Origin: Ruminococcaceae bacterium UBA5391
GTDB taxonomy: Bacteria; Bacillota; Clostridia; Oscillospirales; Acutalibacteraceae
Direction: 5' to 3'
Assembly: GCA_002410755.1 (NCBI GenBank)
Contig: DHOL01000004.1
Coordinates: forward strand, 7,711-58,114
Length of the DNA: 50,404 nt
The notes under the pieces are model-generated. The model saw only the letters and a list, made by a program, of their open reading frames with translations. It searched no databases and was not told the origin of the DNA. Shown piece by piece: positions 38,710 through 47,665 of this stretch. How positions within the stretch are numbered: the first letter of the stretch is position 1; every line of letters starts with the position of its first letter. A program made the position numbers and the translations under genes.

Positions 38710-41280
38710 ATGAAATTACTTGTACTGGATGGCAACAGTATTCTGAACCGGGCATTCTATGGCATCCGCCTGCTCACGACGAAGGACGGGCATTACACGA
38801 ACGGCATTTACGGCTTTCTGACGATTCTCCACCGCCTTCTGACGGAAACGGAGCCGGACGCCGTCGCCGTTGCTTTTGATATGCGCGCTCCAACATTCCG
38901 CCATAAAAAGTACGCGGGCTACAAGGCAAACCGCAAAGGGATGCCGCCTGAACTGGCCCAGCAGCTTCCCGCGCTCAAAAATCTACTTACGCTCTTTGGG
39001 TACCGTCTCATAGAGTGCGAGGGGTTTGAGGCTGACGATATCCTTGGCACCCTTGCGAAAACATGTGAGCGCAGCGGCTGCGAATGTGTCCTTGCAACAG
39101 GCGACCGCGACAGCCTTCAACTTGTAGGCCCGCACGTCACGGTACGCCTTGCTTCCACGAAGATGGGGCAGCCGCAGGTAACGCTTTATGATGAAGCAAA
39201 GATTCGGGAAGACTACGGCGTCACCCCAAAGGAAATGATTGAGATTAAGGCCCTTCAGGGCGATTCATCCGACTGCATCCCCGGCGTTTCCGGCATCGGG
39301 CCGAAAGGGGCAGGTCAGCTCATCCAGGCCTACCATTCTATCGACTATATCTACGGCCATCTGCCGGAGCTGGAAATCCGCGATTCCATGAGGCAGAAGC
39401 TCTCCGCCGGCAAAGACAGCGCCTATCTCAGCCACGACCTCGGCACCATCCGCACGGACGCGCCGATTGACACAAACCTTTCTGATTATGTCCCTCAAAA
39501 AGGCGACCGGGCTGCGGCGGCACGCCTTATGGCAAGGCTCGAATTTTTCAAGCTGATTGAAAAGCTTGGCCTGAATGATGCTGCCGGACCGGAACCGGAG
39601 CAGTCCTCGCCGCCAGCCTCCGTAACAGTCGCTGAGCACACTGACTCCGCTTCCCTGCTGGACAAAGTAAAGCAGGCACACCGGGTGGATTTTACCTATG
39701 AACTGAAAGACGGCGCAGTTTCCGCGCTTATCATAAATACGGGCGGGGTGATTTACCGCCTGACGGATGCGGAAACCATCCGCACTATTTTCGAGGATGG
39801 GACAATCCGAAAAAATACGCACGACCTGAAACCACTTTTTGCCTCTCTGGACCGGGAAAACCGGACACTTGCAGGCACAAATTTCGACACAATGCTTGCG
39901 GGTTATCTGCTGAACCCCTCCGCTTCCGGCTATGAGCCTCTGCGCCTTGCGCGTGAGTACGGCGTTGCCGTGCCGGACAGCCTGCCCGAGGAAAATCAAA
40001 CTGCCGCTGCAATGCCTGCCCTGACTGATGCGCTTGAACAGAAAATTGCGGAGGACGGACAGACCTCTCTCCTTTTTGACATTGAGATTCCGCTTGCACG
40101 TGTGCTCGCCCGCATGGAAAATATCGGTTTCGCCGTAGACGCTAAGGGGATTCAGTCCTTTGGCAATGTGCTTGACAAAAAAATAGCCGAAACGCAGCAG
40201 CAGATTTATGACATTGTCGGATACGAATTTAACATCAATTCCCCAAAGCAGCTCGGCGAAGCACTTTTTGAAAAGCTCGGCCTTGAGCACGGCAAAAAGA
40301 CAAAAACCGGATGGTCTACCAGTGCCAGCACGCTGGAAAAACTGCGGTATGAAAGCCCGGCTGTTGAGTTTATCCTCACTTACCGCATGCTGTCAAAGCT
40401 GAAGTCCACCTACTGTGACGGGCTTTTAAAAGTCGTTGCGCCGGACGGGCGCATCCATTCTAGCTTTAACCAGACTGAAACGCGCACCGGGCGCATCAGC
40501 TCAACGGAACCGAACCTTCAGAATATTCCTGTCCGGACAGACCTTGGACGGGAAATGCGTCGCTTCTTTGTAGCGCGTCCCGGTTGGGTTTTGGTTGATG
40601 CGGACTACTCGCAGATTGAGCTTCGGGTGCTTGCCCACGTTGCAAACGACAAGAATATGATTCAGGCTTTCCGCAACGGTGACGACATCCACCGCCATAC
40701 GGCCTCGCAGGTGTTCCATATCCCGGAAAACATGGTCACCCCCCTGATGCGCAGCCGCGCGAAAGCCGTCAACTTCGGAATCGTGTACGGCATCGGTGCG
40801 TTTTCCCTTTCTCAGAATATCCATGTATCCATGCGTGAAGCAAAGCAGTATATTACAGATTACCTTGCCAATTTTTCCGGCGTTGACACCTATATGAAGC
40901 ACATTGTGGAAGAAGCCAAGGAAAAAGGCTTCGTAGAAACAATGTTTGGTCGGCGGCGCTATCTGCCGGAGCTTACCAGCTCGAACCATAACCTGCGTGC
41001 ATTCGGTGAACGAGTTGCACGCAACATGCCGATTCAGGGCACAGCGGCGGATATTATCAAGATTGCAATGATCCGCGTGGAAAAGCGTCTTGCAGAAGAA
41101 AAAATGAAATCACGGCTGATCCTTCAGGTGCATGATGAGCTGATTGTTGAGGCACCCGCGGATGAGGCCCTCCGTGTTGCCTCCCTGCTGACCGAAGAGA
41201 TGCAGGGCGCGGTTTCGCTTTCCGTACCCCTTACGGCCGAAGCAAAAATCGGTGAAAACTGGTACGAGGCTAAGGCATGA
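38710..41280 (+). CDS. polA: DNA polymerase I
   Basis: An 856-residue family A polymerase for repair and Okazaki-fragment processing. The N-terminal 5'-3' exonuclease (1-290) has LDGNSILNRAFYG, CEGFEADDILGTLA and ATGDRDSLQLV. The middle domain (about 310-470) has the 3'-5' exonuclease fold but the catalytic DxE appears as YELKD, so proofreading is probably lost, as in Taq and Bst enzymes. The polymerase has motif A DADYSQIELRVLAH (about 630), motif B RSRAKAVNFGIVYG (about 682) and motif C QVHDELIVEAP (about 806). GGAGG precedes the ATG. The stop overlaps rlmA by 4 bases. Confidence 0.97.
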   Translation: MKLLVLDGNSILNRAFYGIRLLTTKDGHYTNGIYGFLTILHRLLTETEPDAVAVAFDMRAPTFRHKKYAGYKANRKGMPPELAQQLPALKNLLTLFGYRLIECEGFEADDILGTLAKTCERSGCECVLATGDRDSLQLVGPHVTVRLASTKMGQPQVTLYDEAKIREDYGVTPKEMIEIKALQGDSSDCIPGVSGIGPKGAGQLIQAYHSIDYIYGHLPELEIRDSMRQKLSAGKDSAYLSHDLGTIRTDAPIDTNLSDYVPQKGDRAAAARLMARLEFFKLIEKLGLNDAAGPEPEQSSPPASVTVAEHTDSASLLDKVKQAHRVDFTYELKDGAVSALIINTGGVIYRLTDAETIRTIFEDGTIRKNTHDLKPLFASLDRENRTLAGTNFDTMLAGYLLNPSASGYEPLRLAREYGVAVPDSLPEENQTAAAMPALTDALEQKIAEDGQTSLLFDIEIPLARVLARMENIGFAVDAKGIQSFGNVLDKKIAETQQQIYDIVGYEFNINSPKQLGEALFEKLGLEHGKKTKTGWSTSASTLEKLRYESPAVEFILTYRMLSKLKSTYCDGLLKVVAPDGRIHSSFNQTETRTGRISSTEPNLQNIPVRTDLGREMRRFFVARPGWVLVDADYSQIELRVLAHVANDKNMIQAFRNGDDIHRHTASQVFHIPENMVTPLMRSRAKAVNFGIVYGIGAFSLSQNIHVSMREAKQYITDYLANFSGVDTYMKHIVEEAKEKGFVETMFGRRRYLPELTSSNHNLRAFGERVARNMPIQGTAADIIKIAMIRVEKRLAEEKMKSRLILQVHDELIVEAPADEALRVASLLTEEMQGAVSLSVPLTAEAKIGENWYEAKA

Positions 41281-42101
41281 GTATTTTTGCCTGCCCCGTC
41301 TGCGGACTGCCGCTTCAGCGCACGGAAACGGCCTGTCTCTGTCCGGCCGGCCACAGCTTTGATATTGCGTCCGAAGGCTATGTTTATCTTCTTCAGCCGA
41401 ACCGGAAGCATTCCAAGGTGCCGGGCGACGACCGGAAGATGGTCGCCGCGCGCAGGCGCTTCCTGGAAGGCGGCTACTACCGGATTTTCAGCGATGCCCT
41501 GAGCCGGCTTGCGGAAAAATATTTACCGCCAGGCAGTCCTGCCGTCTTGGACGCGGGTTGCGGCGAAGGTTATTACACAGGCCGCCTTGCGGGCTTCCTT
41601 TCTTCAGGAGGCCACCATGCGGAGCTTTCCGGTTTCGATATCTCAAAAGCCGCAGTGAAAGCAGCAGCCAAAAAATACAAAAATATTTCGTTTGCTGTGG
41701 GGAGCGCCTTTTCCATTCCGGTTCTTTCCGCTTCGGCAGACCTCCTCACGGATGTGTTTGCCCCCATTGTACCGGAGGAATTTGCGCGTGTTGTAAAGCC
41801 AGGCGGCACAATGATTTTGGCTGTGCCAAGCAGGCGCCATCTTTACGGCCTCAAGGAAATCCTTTATGAGAAGCCCTATGAAAATGAGCAGAAGGATACG
41901 GAATATCCGGGGTTTACCTTCCTCGGGCGTGTGCCGGTCCGCGGGAAACTGGAAATGGACAGCCAAGAGGCCATTCGGGACCTGTTTGCAATGACGCCTT
42001 ATGCATGGAAAACGCCGTGGGAAGGCCGACAGCATCTCGAAAGGCTTACTTCGCTCCGGACGGAAATCGGTTTTGATTACCTCCTTTACCACCGGGTATA
42101 A
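41277..42101 (+). CDS. rlmA: 23S rRNA (guanine-N1)-methyltransferase, RlmA family
   Basis: A 274-residue SAM methyltransferase with an N-terminal zinc finger, Cys6, Cys9, Cys22 and His26 (CPVCGLPL, CLCPAGH). SFDIASEGYVYLLQPN is the family signature after the finger. Motif I is VLDAGCGEGYYTG; DVFAPIVPEEFARVVKPGG matches RlmA. It methylates G745 or G748 in hairpin 35 of 23S rRNA in the two known branches; in Gram-positives the G748 form confers tylosin-class effects. Which base is used here is not resolved. ATGA overlap with polA shows coupling. Confidence 0.92.
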   Translation: MSIFACPVCGLPLQRTETACLCPAGHSFDIASEGYVYLLQPNRKHSKVPGDDRKMVAARRRFLEGGYYRIFSDALSRLAEKYLPPGSPAVLDAGCGEGYYTGRLAGFLSSGGHHAELSGFDISKAAVKAAAKKYKNISFAVGSAFSIPVLSASADLLTDVFAPIVPEEFARVVKPGGTMILAVPSRRHLYGLKEILYEKPYENEQKDTEYPGFTFLGRVPVRGKLEMDSQEAIRDLFAMTPYAWKTPWEGRQHLERLTSLRTEIGFDYLLYHRV

Positions 42102-42156
42102 TTAAAATTCAGCTTTTGCTGACTCAATAGACTTATCCATAAAAATACGGAAAGAC

Positions 42157-43341
42157 GTGGTTGCATTGGGCAAACGGAAAGCATTTGTTAATTTTGTCAC
42201 CGCGGAAAGCCTTCTGTTTCTGCTGGCGGTCACAGTGCTTGCTTTCGCCGCGCGTGTGAAATTCCTGCCATTTCAGTCCGATGACTACCGGCAGCTCCTG
42301 CATGTCTGGTTTACGGAACTCCGCAGTGGTGGTGGCCTGGCAGCTATCGGGCATAACTTTGGCGACTACACACCTCCTTATTTCTACCTTCTGGCGCTGC
42401 TGACCTATCTCCCCATAAAAGACTTGTTCCTTATCAAGATGCTTTCGTTTGCCGGAGATATCGTCATGGCCCACTACGCCATGCGCATTATTCGGATGAA
42501 ATATGAGAAATTCTGGGGTGAGATTGCCTATACCGTCGTGATTTTCCTGCCAAGCGTTCTTTTGAACTCCGCCGCATGGGGGGAATACGACTCTCTTTAT
42601 GCCGCCGCGTTGCTCGCCTGCCTCTGCTATCTGCTGGAAGGCCGACAGTATGCCGCTGTGATGACATTTTCCATTGCATTTATCTTTAAGCCGGAAGCAA
42701 TGTTTTTTGCACCATTCCTTCTTTTGATGCTTCTGCGCCGGAAAATCCAGTGGAGGAGCCTGTTCATTGTTCCGGCAGTCTACCTTGTTTCAATGCTTCC
42801 CGCAGTATTTGCCGGACGCAGCTTCACCGATCTGCTGATGGTCTATTACCGTCAGGCAGGGAATCGCCGCGGCCTGCGGAATGTGCTTCCAAACCTCGCA
42901 ATCTGGTATCCGAACGGCCTGTCACCCTTTGCAGGGAATCTTATCACAGTGCTTGCAGTTTTGCTAATCCTTGCCATAGTTCTCTACTTCAAGCGTCTTG
43001 AGGTTGACATGACAGACGACATGATTGTTTCCCTGGCGCTACTTTCCGTGCTGCTTGTGCCATACGTTTTGCCCTGGATGAACGAGCGCTGTTACTATAT
43101 GGCGGATGTTCTCTCCGTTATCTATGCATTCTTTTTCCCGGAAAAATTTTATGTGCCGATTCTCACGGTGCTGAGTTCTACCTACGTTGTCTGCCACCAT
43201 TTGTTCGGTGCGCATTTTATCAACGGAAGGGTTCTCTCCGTGCTGATGTTCTGCTGCCTGCTTTGGGTTGGAATTAGCACCGTGTTCCTTTCGCGGGACG
43301 AGAAAATTGAAAAAGTGGTGCGCAGAAAATGGCTGAGCTGA
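42157..43341 (+). CDS. Polytopic membrane protein, putative GT-C glycosyltransferase
   Basis: A 394-residue membrane protein with about 9-10 hydrophobic segments. The first outer loop has FQSDDYRQLLHVWF, with an Asp pair at 42-43, followed by HNFGDYTPPYFYLLAL; this layout is common in GT-C enzymes that use polyprenyl-linked sugars. FKPEAMFFAPFLLLMLLRR is another shared stretch. The acceptor is unknown. The start is taken as GTG at 42157; a TTG at 42166 is an alternative, and neither has a strong ribosome site. It overlaps rimI by 13 bases, placing it in the rimI-tsaD unit. Confidence 0.8.
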   Translation: MVALGKRKAFVNFVTAESLLFLLAVTVLAFAARVKFLPFQSDDYRQLLHVWFTELRSGGGLAAIGHNFGDYTPPYFYLLALLTYLPIKDLFLIKMLSFAGDIVMAHYAMRIIRMKYEKFWGEIAYTVVIFLPSVLLNSAAWGEYDSLYAAALLACLCYLLEGRQYAAVMTFSIAFIFKPEAMFFAPFLLLMLLRRKIQWRSLFIVPAVYLVSMLPAVFAGRSFTDLLMVYYRQAGNRRGLRNVLPNLAIWYPNGLSPFAGNLITVLAVLLILAIVLYFKRLEVDMTDDMIVSLALLSVLLVPYVLPWMNERCYYMADVLSVIYAFFFPEKFYVPILTVLSSTYVVCHHLFGAHFINGRVLSVLMFCCLLWVGISTVFLSRDEKIEKVVRRKWLS

Positions 43342-43799
43342 AAATTGTCCCTATGGAAGAGCGTCACCTGGATGACCTTGCGGAGCTTGAGCGTTTATGC
43401 TTTTCGGAACCCTGGACAAAACCCGGCCTTGCTATGGAAATTGGCAGGGCGGGAGCTGTCTTTGCTGTGGCAGAGCTGGATGGAAAGACCGTCGGATATG
43501 CCGGGATGAACTGTGTGCTGGACGAATGCTATATTGACGACGTTGCCGTTTTTCCGGAATACCGGCGGCTCGGCATTGCCCGCACCCTGATGGAATATCT
43601 GATTGGGGAAGCAAAAAAGCGTCATGCGTCGTTTCTTTCGCTTGAAGTGCGTGTTTCAAACAGCGCTGCAAATGCGCTGTACCGAAGCCTCGGATTCCGG
43701 GAAGCTGGGCTGCGGCGCGGATTTTATAGCCAGCCGAACGAAGATGCCCTGATTCTGACGCTGTATTTTGAGGGTGTTTTCCAAAAAAGCGGCATTTAA
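43329..43799 (+). CDS. rimI: Ribosomal protein S18-alanine N-acetyltransferase
   Basis: A 156-residue GNAT acetyltransferase of the RimI group, acetylating the N-terminus of ribosomal protein S18. The sequence has ERLCFSEPWTKPGLAMEI, the acetyl-CoA segment VFPEYRRLGIARTLMEYL and SLEVRVSNSAANALYRSLGF, ending in FYSQPNEDALILTL: all standard for RimI. It overlaps the preceding membrane protein gene by 13 bases and lies close to tsaD, a linkage (rimI-tsaD) common in Firmicutes. Confidence 0.93.
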   Translation: MAELKIVPMEERHLDDLAELERLCFSEPWTKPGLAMEIGRAGAVFAVAELDGKTVGYAGMNCVLDECYIDDVAVFPEYRRLGIARTLMEYLIGEAKKRHASFLSLEVRVSNSAANALYRSLGFREAGLRRGFYSQPNEDALILTLYFEGVFQKSGI

Positions 43800-43818
43800 A
43801 AAGGAGCAGCGATAATCT

Positions 43819-43998
43819 ATGTCTAACAAAAAATTCAGCTTTTCAGCAAAAGCGGCCTGTTTCCTCGCCGGGTTTGCGGCAGGGCTGCTTTTCTCTCTTC
43901 GGAAAGGGATCCACGTTGATATCAGCTTAGGCGGAAAAAACGGTTCGTTCCGCGCCGGGGCAGGCTCTTTTGCGAAAGTCGGGAAGGAGAATACATGA
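43819..43998 (+). CDS. Small membrane protein, 59 residues, between rimI and tsaD
   Basis: A short gene with AAGGAG before the ATG at 43819 and a 4-base ATGA overlap with tsaD. The N-terminus is basic (SNKKFSFSAK), residues 13-27 are hydrophobic (ACFLAGFAAGLLFSL), and the remainder is a Gly/Ser-rich basic tail (RKGIHVDISLGGKNGSF). It could be a single-pass membrane protein or a leader for tsaD translation, since its last codons contain the tsaD ribosome site GGGAAGGAG. No family is recognised. Codon use fits its neighbours. Confidence 0.7.
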   Translation: MSNKKFSFSAKAACFLAGFAAGLLFSLRKGIHVDISLGGKNGSFRAGAGSFAKVGKENT

Positions 43999-45017
43999 AA
44001 ATACTCGGAATTGAAAGTTCCTGCGATGAAACGGCGGCAGCCGTTGTGGAGGATGGCCGCACTGTCCTCTCCAACATTGTCGCGTCACAGGTGCCGGAGC
44101 ACAAGCTCTACGGCGGCGTTGTGCCGGAAATTGCTTCCCGCCGCCACTGTGAGGCAATCTGCGGTGTCGTCCGCGAAGCGCTCGAAAGCGCCGGAACCGG
44201 CCTCAGCGGGATTGATGCGGTCGCCGTCACCTACGCACCTGGCCTAATCGGCGCTCTTCTGGTTGGCGTCAATTTTGCAAAGGGGCTTTCCCTTGCAGCA
44301 GGAAAGCCCCTCATCCCGGTCCATCACCTGCGCTCGCATATTGCTGCAAACTACCTGACTTTTCCGGAGCTTGAACCGCCGTTTCTGTGCCTTGTTGTTT
44401 CAGGAGGCCATACTCATATTGTAACCGTCGACGGCTACACAGAGCTGCGCGTCCTTGGCCGCACGCGCGACGACGCTGCAGGAGAAGCGTTCGACAAAGC
44501 CGCACGTGCCATGGGGATTCCCTATCCTGGCGGTGTGGAGCTGGACAGGATTGCCGAAAGCGGCAATCCGAAAGCCTACCGTCTTCCCCGTCCATCCGTG
44601 GATGGCGCTCCTTATGATTTCAGCTTCTCCGGCCTTAAGACGCATGCCATTAACCTGATTCACAATGCCAGTCAGCGCGGAGAAATACTTAACATCCCCG
44701 ACCTTGCCGCTTCCTATCGAAAAGCTGTGGTGGACTGCCTGACACGAAACTTCTTCCTCGCCGCAAAAAATACCGGGGCCAAAAAGCTTGCGATTGCGGG
44801 CGGTGTCTCAGCGAATCGGCTGCTGCGGCGCACACTGGAAAGCGAATGCAAAAAACGAGGCCTTACGTTTTACCGGCCGGAGTTGTGTTACTGCGGTGAC
44901 AACGGTGCCATGGTTGGCGCACAGGGCTACTATGAATTTCTTGCCGGCCATACGGCTGGCGCCGACCTGAACGCCCACGCTGAACTCCCGGTTGAGAAAA
45001 GCTATGGGGAAGCCTGA
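43995..45017 (+). CDS. tsaD: tRNA N6-adenosine threonylcarbamoyltransferase
   Basis: A 340-residue TsaD (Kae1/YgjD family), which transfers the threonylcarbamoyl group to A37 of ANN-decoding tRNAs. Signatures: LGIESSCDETAAAVVEDG, the metal-binding VHHLRSHI near 110, LVVSGGHTHIV, GEAFDKAARAMGIPYPGG, FSFSGLKTH and GGVSANRLLR. The site GGGAAGGAG precedes the ATG. Partners TsaB, TsaC and TsaE are not in the window. It is the last gene of the GT-C, rimI, small protein, tsaD unit. Length and motifs are normal. Confidence 0.97.
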   Translation: MKILGIESSCDETAAAVVEDGRTVLSNIVASQVPEHKLYGGVVPEIASRRHCEAICGVVREALESAGTGLSGIDAVAVTYAPGLIGALLVGVNFAKGLSLAAGKPLIPVHHLRSHIAANYLTFPELEPPFLCLVVSGGHTHIVTVDGYTELRVLGRTRDDAAGEAFDKAARAMGIPYPGGVELDRIAESGNPKAYRLPRPSVDGAPYDFSFSGLKTHAINLIHNASQRGEILNIPDLAASYRKAVVDCLTRNFFLAAKNTGAKKLAIAGGVSANRLLRRTLESECKKRGLTFYRPELCYCGDNGAMVGAQGYYEFLAGHTAGADLNAHAELPVEKSYGEA

Positions 45018-45105
45018 AACGGGGCTGTTTTTCGTGCAGTTCCGGCCAACTCTACGCAGCGTGGAGTAAATTGGAACACTTCGTTCCTTTGCTTTTAGTC
45101 GGGAT

Positions 45106-45143
45106 TCTGTTAAACTGAAAATATACATCCTGACGTTAACAGA
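45106..45143. promoter_or_regulatory. Inverted repeat ahead of the XRE membrane regulator, possible operator
   Basis: TCTGTTAA (45106-45113) and TTAACAGA (45136-45143) are perfect 8-base inverted arms with 22 bases between, about two helical turns centre to centre plus. They lie 37-74 bases before the start of a gene with a DNA-binding domain. This could be an autoregulatory site. The promoter itself is not clear. Confidence 0.4.
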
Positions 45144-45179
45144 GGGTGTTTAAATTCTGATTTCAGGTGGGGTGCTGAC

Positions 45180-47639
45180 TTGGATACAATTAAAATAGGA
45201 AAATTTATTTCCGAGCGCCGCAGAGCTGCCGGTCTTACTCAGCAGGAACTGGCGGAAAAGCTCAGTGTAACCAATAAAGCAGTCTCCAAATGGGAAACCG
45301 GGCAGGGTGCCCCGGATATCGGGCTGCTGACTGAACTGGCAAAAGCCCTTCACGTTACAGTGGATGAGCTTCTCCAGGGGGAAAGCTGTGTTCTTTCTCC
45401 CGTTCCCGAAGGGGCGGCTGGCAGCAGCGAAAAGAGAAAGGCAAAATATACCTTACAGTTTGCTGTTACACACCGGCTGCAGCTTCTCAGCGCCAAAACA
45501 TACTGGCAGGAATTTTATCTTTGGCCACGCCTGCTGTGCCTGTTTGCAGGGATTTTCCTGCTGGCGCTGGCAGTTGCTGCGGCCGGTTTTTCAGCCTTTA
45601 CATCCCGTTCTGTCTCTCCCCTCCTGACGGTGCTACCGGCAACCGCCGGTATCTGCTGCCTTTTTCTGTGCCTTGAAGGTTATCGGTTCCTGAAGGCTTT
45701 TCGGAAGCCCGAAGGGGATTCCTGTTCGGTTCAGTTTACGGATGATGGGTTTACAGTCTCCCGGAACGGAACGGCAAAGACATGGCGCTATGACCGCGTG
45801 ACAAAGTTTGTGGAAACTGCCGGGTTGCTGGCAGTTTTCTGTGGGCGGGAAGCTGTCTTTCTGCAAAAGCAGTCCCTTCCGGAAGAACAGTGGCAAGCGT
45901 TGATGTCTTTTCTCCGCACATCCTGCACAGGGGCAAAATGTGAAACTGCATCCAAAAAAAGCCTAACGCATAGCTTTGGTCTGGTTTTTGCAGGAGTTGC
46001 ATTCCTTGCTCTGCTGTTTCAGGCCGGGTATCTTATCCTCCATGCAAAGTACAGTGTTGCCTATCAGGCTGAGTGGGTTATGTACCTAATCAATTTTATT
46101 GCGATTCTTTTCGCCTTTTTGTCAACTCTTCTCCTTGCCGGGAAAAAACCGGTGGTCCTAGTATGGGTTGGCATCCTCTGCGGGGCCATGACGGTTGCAG
46201 ACATTACCGGCGCTCTTTCAAACGCCGCCAAGACACAGGACATCTTGTCAGCTTCCCCCGACGGACAGAACACGCTGATTCTCAAGCGTGACATCTCAAC
46301 CGGGAAAATCATGCAGTACCACAATCCGTTTCTTTGTTTTGCACGTCCCTACCAGCAGTTTTCCTACACGGTATATGGGAACCCGAAAATCCAGTGGCTG
46401 ACCGGTGATATCTGCGCCATCACCTATGTATCTGAAGAAAACGGGCCTGTCCATCAGATGGTCGCAACTTTTGGCGACCGTGGGCGCGACGCTTCTTATT
46501 ATGTAGAAGCCGCACTGGATGGCTCCTGGGAACCATCCGGGAAAAACACGGCGGGTTGGAAACTCGTGCGCGATACAAAAGGGATTGTCCTTTCAAACGG
46601 CAGTACAGAATACGACTACAGCACCAAGGACTGCGTGCAGTATGGCCTGACGTCTATTGTCCTGTGCAAGAATCAGGTGCCCCAGTGGGCCGTTGCCCTC
46701 AACGAGGACTGCAAAATTGATCCCAAAACGTTGCTCGTTTCCTATGGCGGAACATTGACGCTGTGTCAGGTTTCCATGAGCCAAACTGCGCCGCTTGTAC
46801 TGCGCAGCACAAGCAAATCATCGGGAAGTGACAGCCAGACGCTTCCACAGACGTCGGAAAAAGATACTTACCGTGTGCAGGATGATGTCCTTTCCTTCAC
46901 ATGGGACTATGGCCACCGCTGGACAGCACTAAACCTTTCAAAAGATGCCGTCGGTTCAATTCTTCAGAACGGCAGCGCAACAAAGCTTGCAGACGGGTGC
47001 TGGCATGTCTCTGATAATTTCAGCTATGTAATCTTTGGCCGTTCTTCCCTCACGGTTCTGTTCACACCCAATCAGGGCAAAACGTGGGAAACGTATCCCG
47101 TAACAGGCAGCAGTGACATTGGCGGCGGCATTGCTTCCCGCTATGTTGTTTTTACCGGCAACGGCTTTGCCGCAGTGGCCGTAGGGCTCGCGGGGACACA
47201 TGACTATAAGGGTTCACTCCTTTACACGATCGACGACTCCGGAGAAACCTGGAAAAGTCGGCAGACACCCTCTACCCAGACTTTGACTGGAATGAACTTT
47301 CTCAGCCCGGAAGTCGGCTACCTCAGCTACACTGACACGGCCGGGGACCATGGCGAACTCTATGAAACGACCGACGGCGGAAAAAGTTTCACCAAAGTGA
47401 TACTGCCTGCGGGAAGCCTCTCAGAGACCGGGAATTCTGCTGTTTCCGGGCTTGATTTTGGGCAGGTATATGACACGCCTCAGGTACCATATCTGGAAAA
47501 CGGGGTTCCTGTCCTTTATGTTACCCAAGGGAGTGATGGGGATTTTGGTACCTACCGCGCACGGTACAGCTCGAAAGATGACGGAAAGACCTGGCAATAC
47601 GTTGACCAGGAAAAGACGCCGTCCAACAGTAATTCATAG
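45180..47639 (+). CDS. Membrane-anchored XRE-family regulator with extracytoplasmic Asp-box (BNR) domain
   Basis: An 819-residue protein with an unusual order of parts. Residues 3-67 are an XRE helix-turn-helix (GLTQQELAEKLSVTNKAVSK, VTVDELLQGE). Two membrane segments follow (about 113-138, 146-170), then a cytosolic YcxB-like/PH-like patch (183-245), then three more (263-288, 299-321, 323-346). Five segments put residues 350-819 outside. That region has four Asp-box motifs: NQGKTWETY (631), DDSGETWKS (685), TDGGKSFTK (731) and KDDGKTWQY (799), as in beta-propellers. It could sense an outside ligand and control genes from the membrane; this is inference. The start is TTG, seven bases after AGGTGGGG. 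A Sel1 gene follows after 26 bases. Confidence 0.85.
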   Translation: MDTIKIGKFISERRRAAGLTQQELAEKLSVTNKAVSKWETGQGAPDIGLLTELAKALHVTVDELLQGESCVLSPVPEGAAGSSEKRKAKYTLQFAVTHRLQLLSAKTYWQEFYLWPRLLCLFAGIFLLALAVAAAGFSAFTSRSVSPLLTVLPATAGICCLFLCLEGYRFLKAFRKPEGDSCSVQFTDDGFTVSRNGTAKTWRYDRVTKFVETAGLLAVFCGREAVFLQKQSLPEEQWQALMSFLRTSCTGAKCETASKKSLTHSFGLVFAGVAFLALLFQAGYLILHAKYSVAYQAEWVMYLINFIAILFAFLSTLLLAGKKPVVLVWVGILCGAMTVADITGALSNAAKTQDILSASPDGQNTLILKRDISTGKIMQYHNPFLCFARPYQQFSYTVYGNPKIQWLTGDICAITYVSEENGPVHQMVATFGDRGRDASYYVEAALDGSWEPSGKNTAGWKLVRDTKGIVLSNGSTEYDYSTKDCVQYGLTSIVLCKNQVPQWAVALNEDCKIDPKTLLVSYGGTLTLCQVSMSQTAPLVLRSTSKSSGSDSQTLPQTSEKDTYRVQDDVLSFTWDYGHRWTALNLSKDAVGSILQNGSATKLADGCWHVSDNFSYVIFGRSSLTVLFTPNQGKTWETYPVTGSSDIGGGIASRYVVFTGNGFAAVAVGLAGTHDYKGSLLYTIDDSGETWKSRQTPSTQTLTGMNFLSPEVGYLSYTDTAGDHGELYETTDGGKSFTKVILPAGSLSETGNSAVSGLDFGQVYDTPQVPYLENGVPVLYVTQGSDGDFGTYRARYSSKDDGKTWQYVDQEKTPSNSNS

Positions 47640-47665
47640 CTTTTCATTTTCGTGATGGAGGAAAA

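Noticed and set aside
39265..40290. 341-codon open frame on the minus strand inside polA
   Set aside because: Opposite to conserved polymerase sequence, without start signals or family resemblance.
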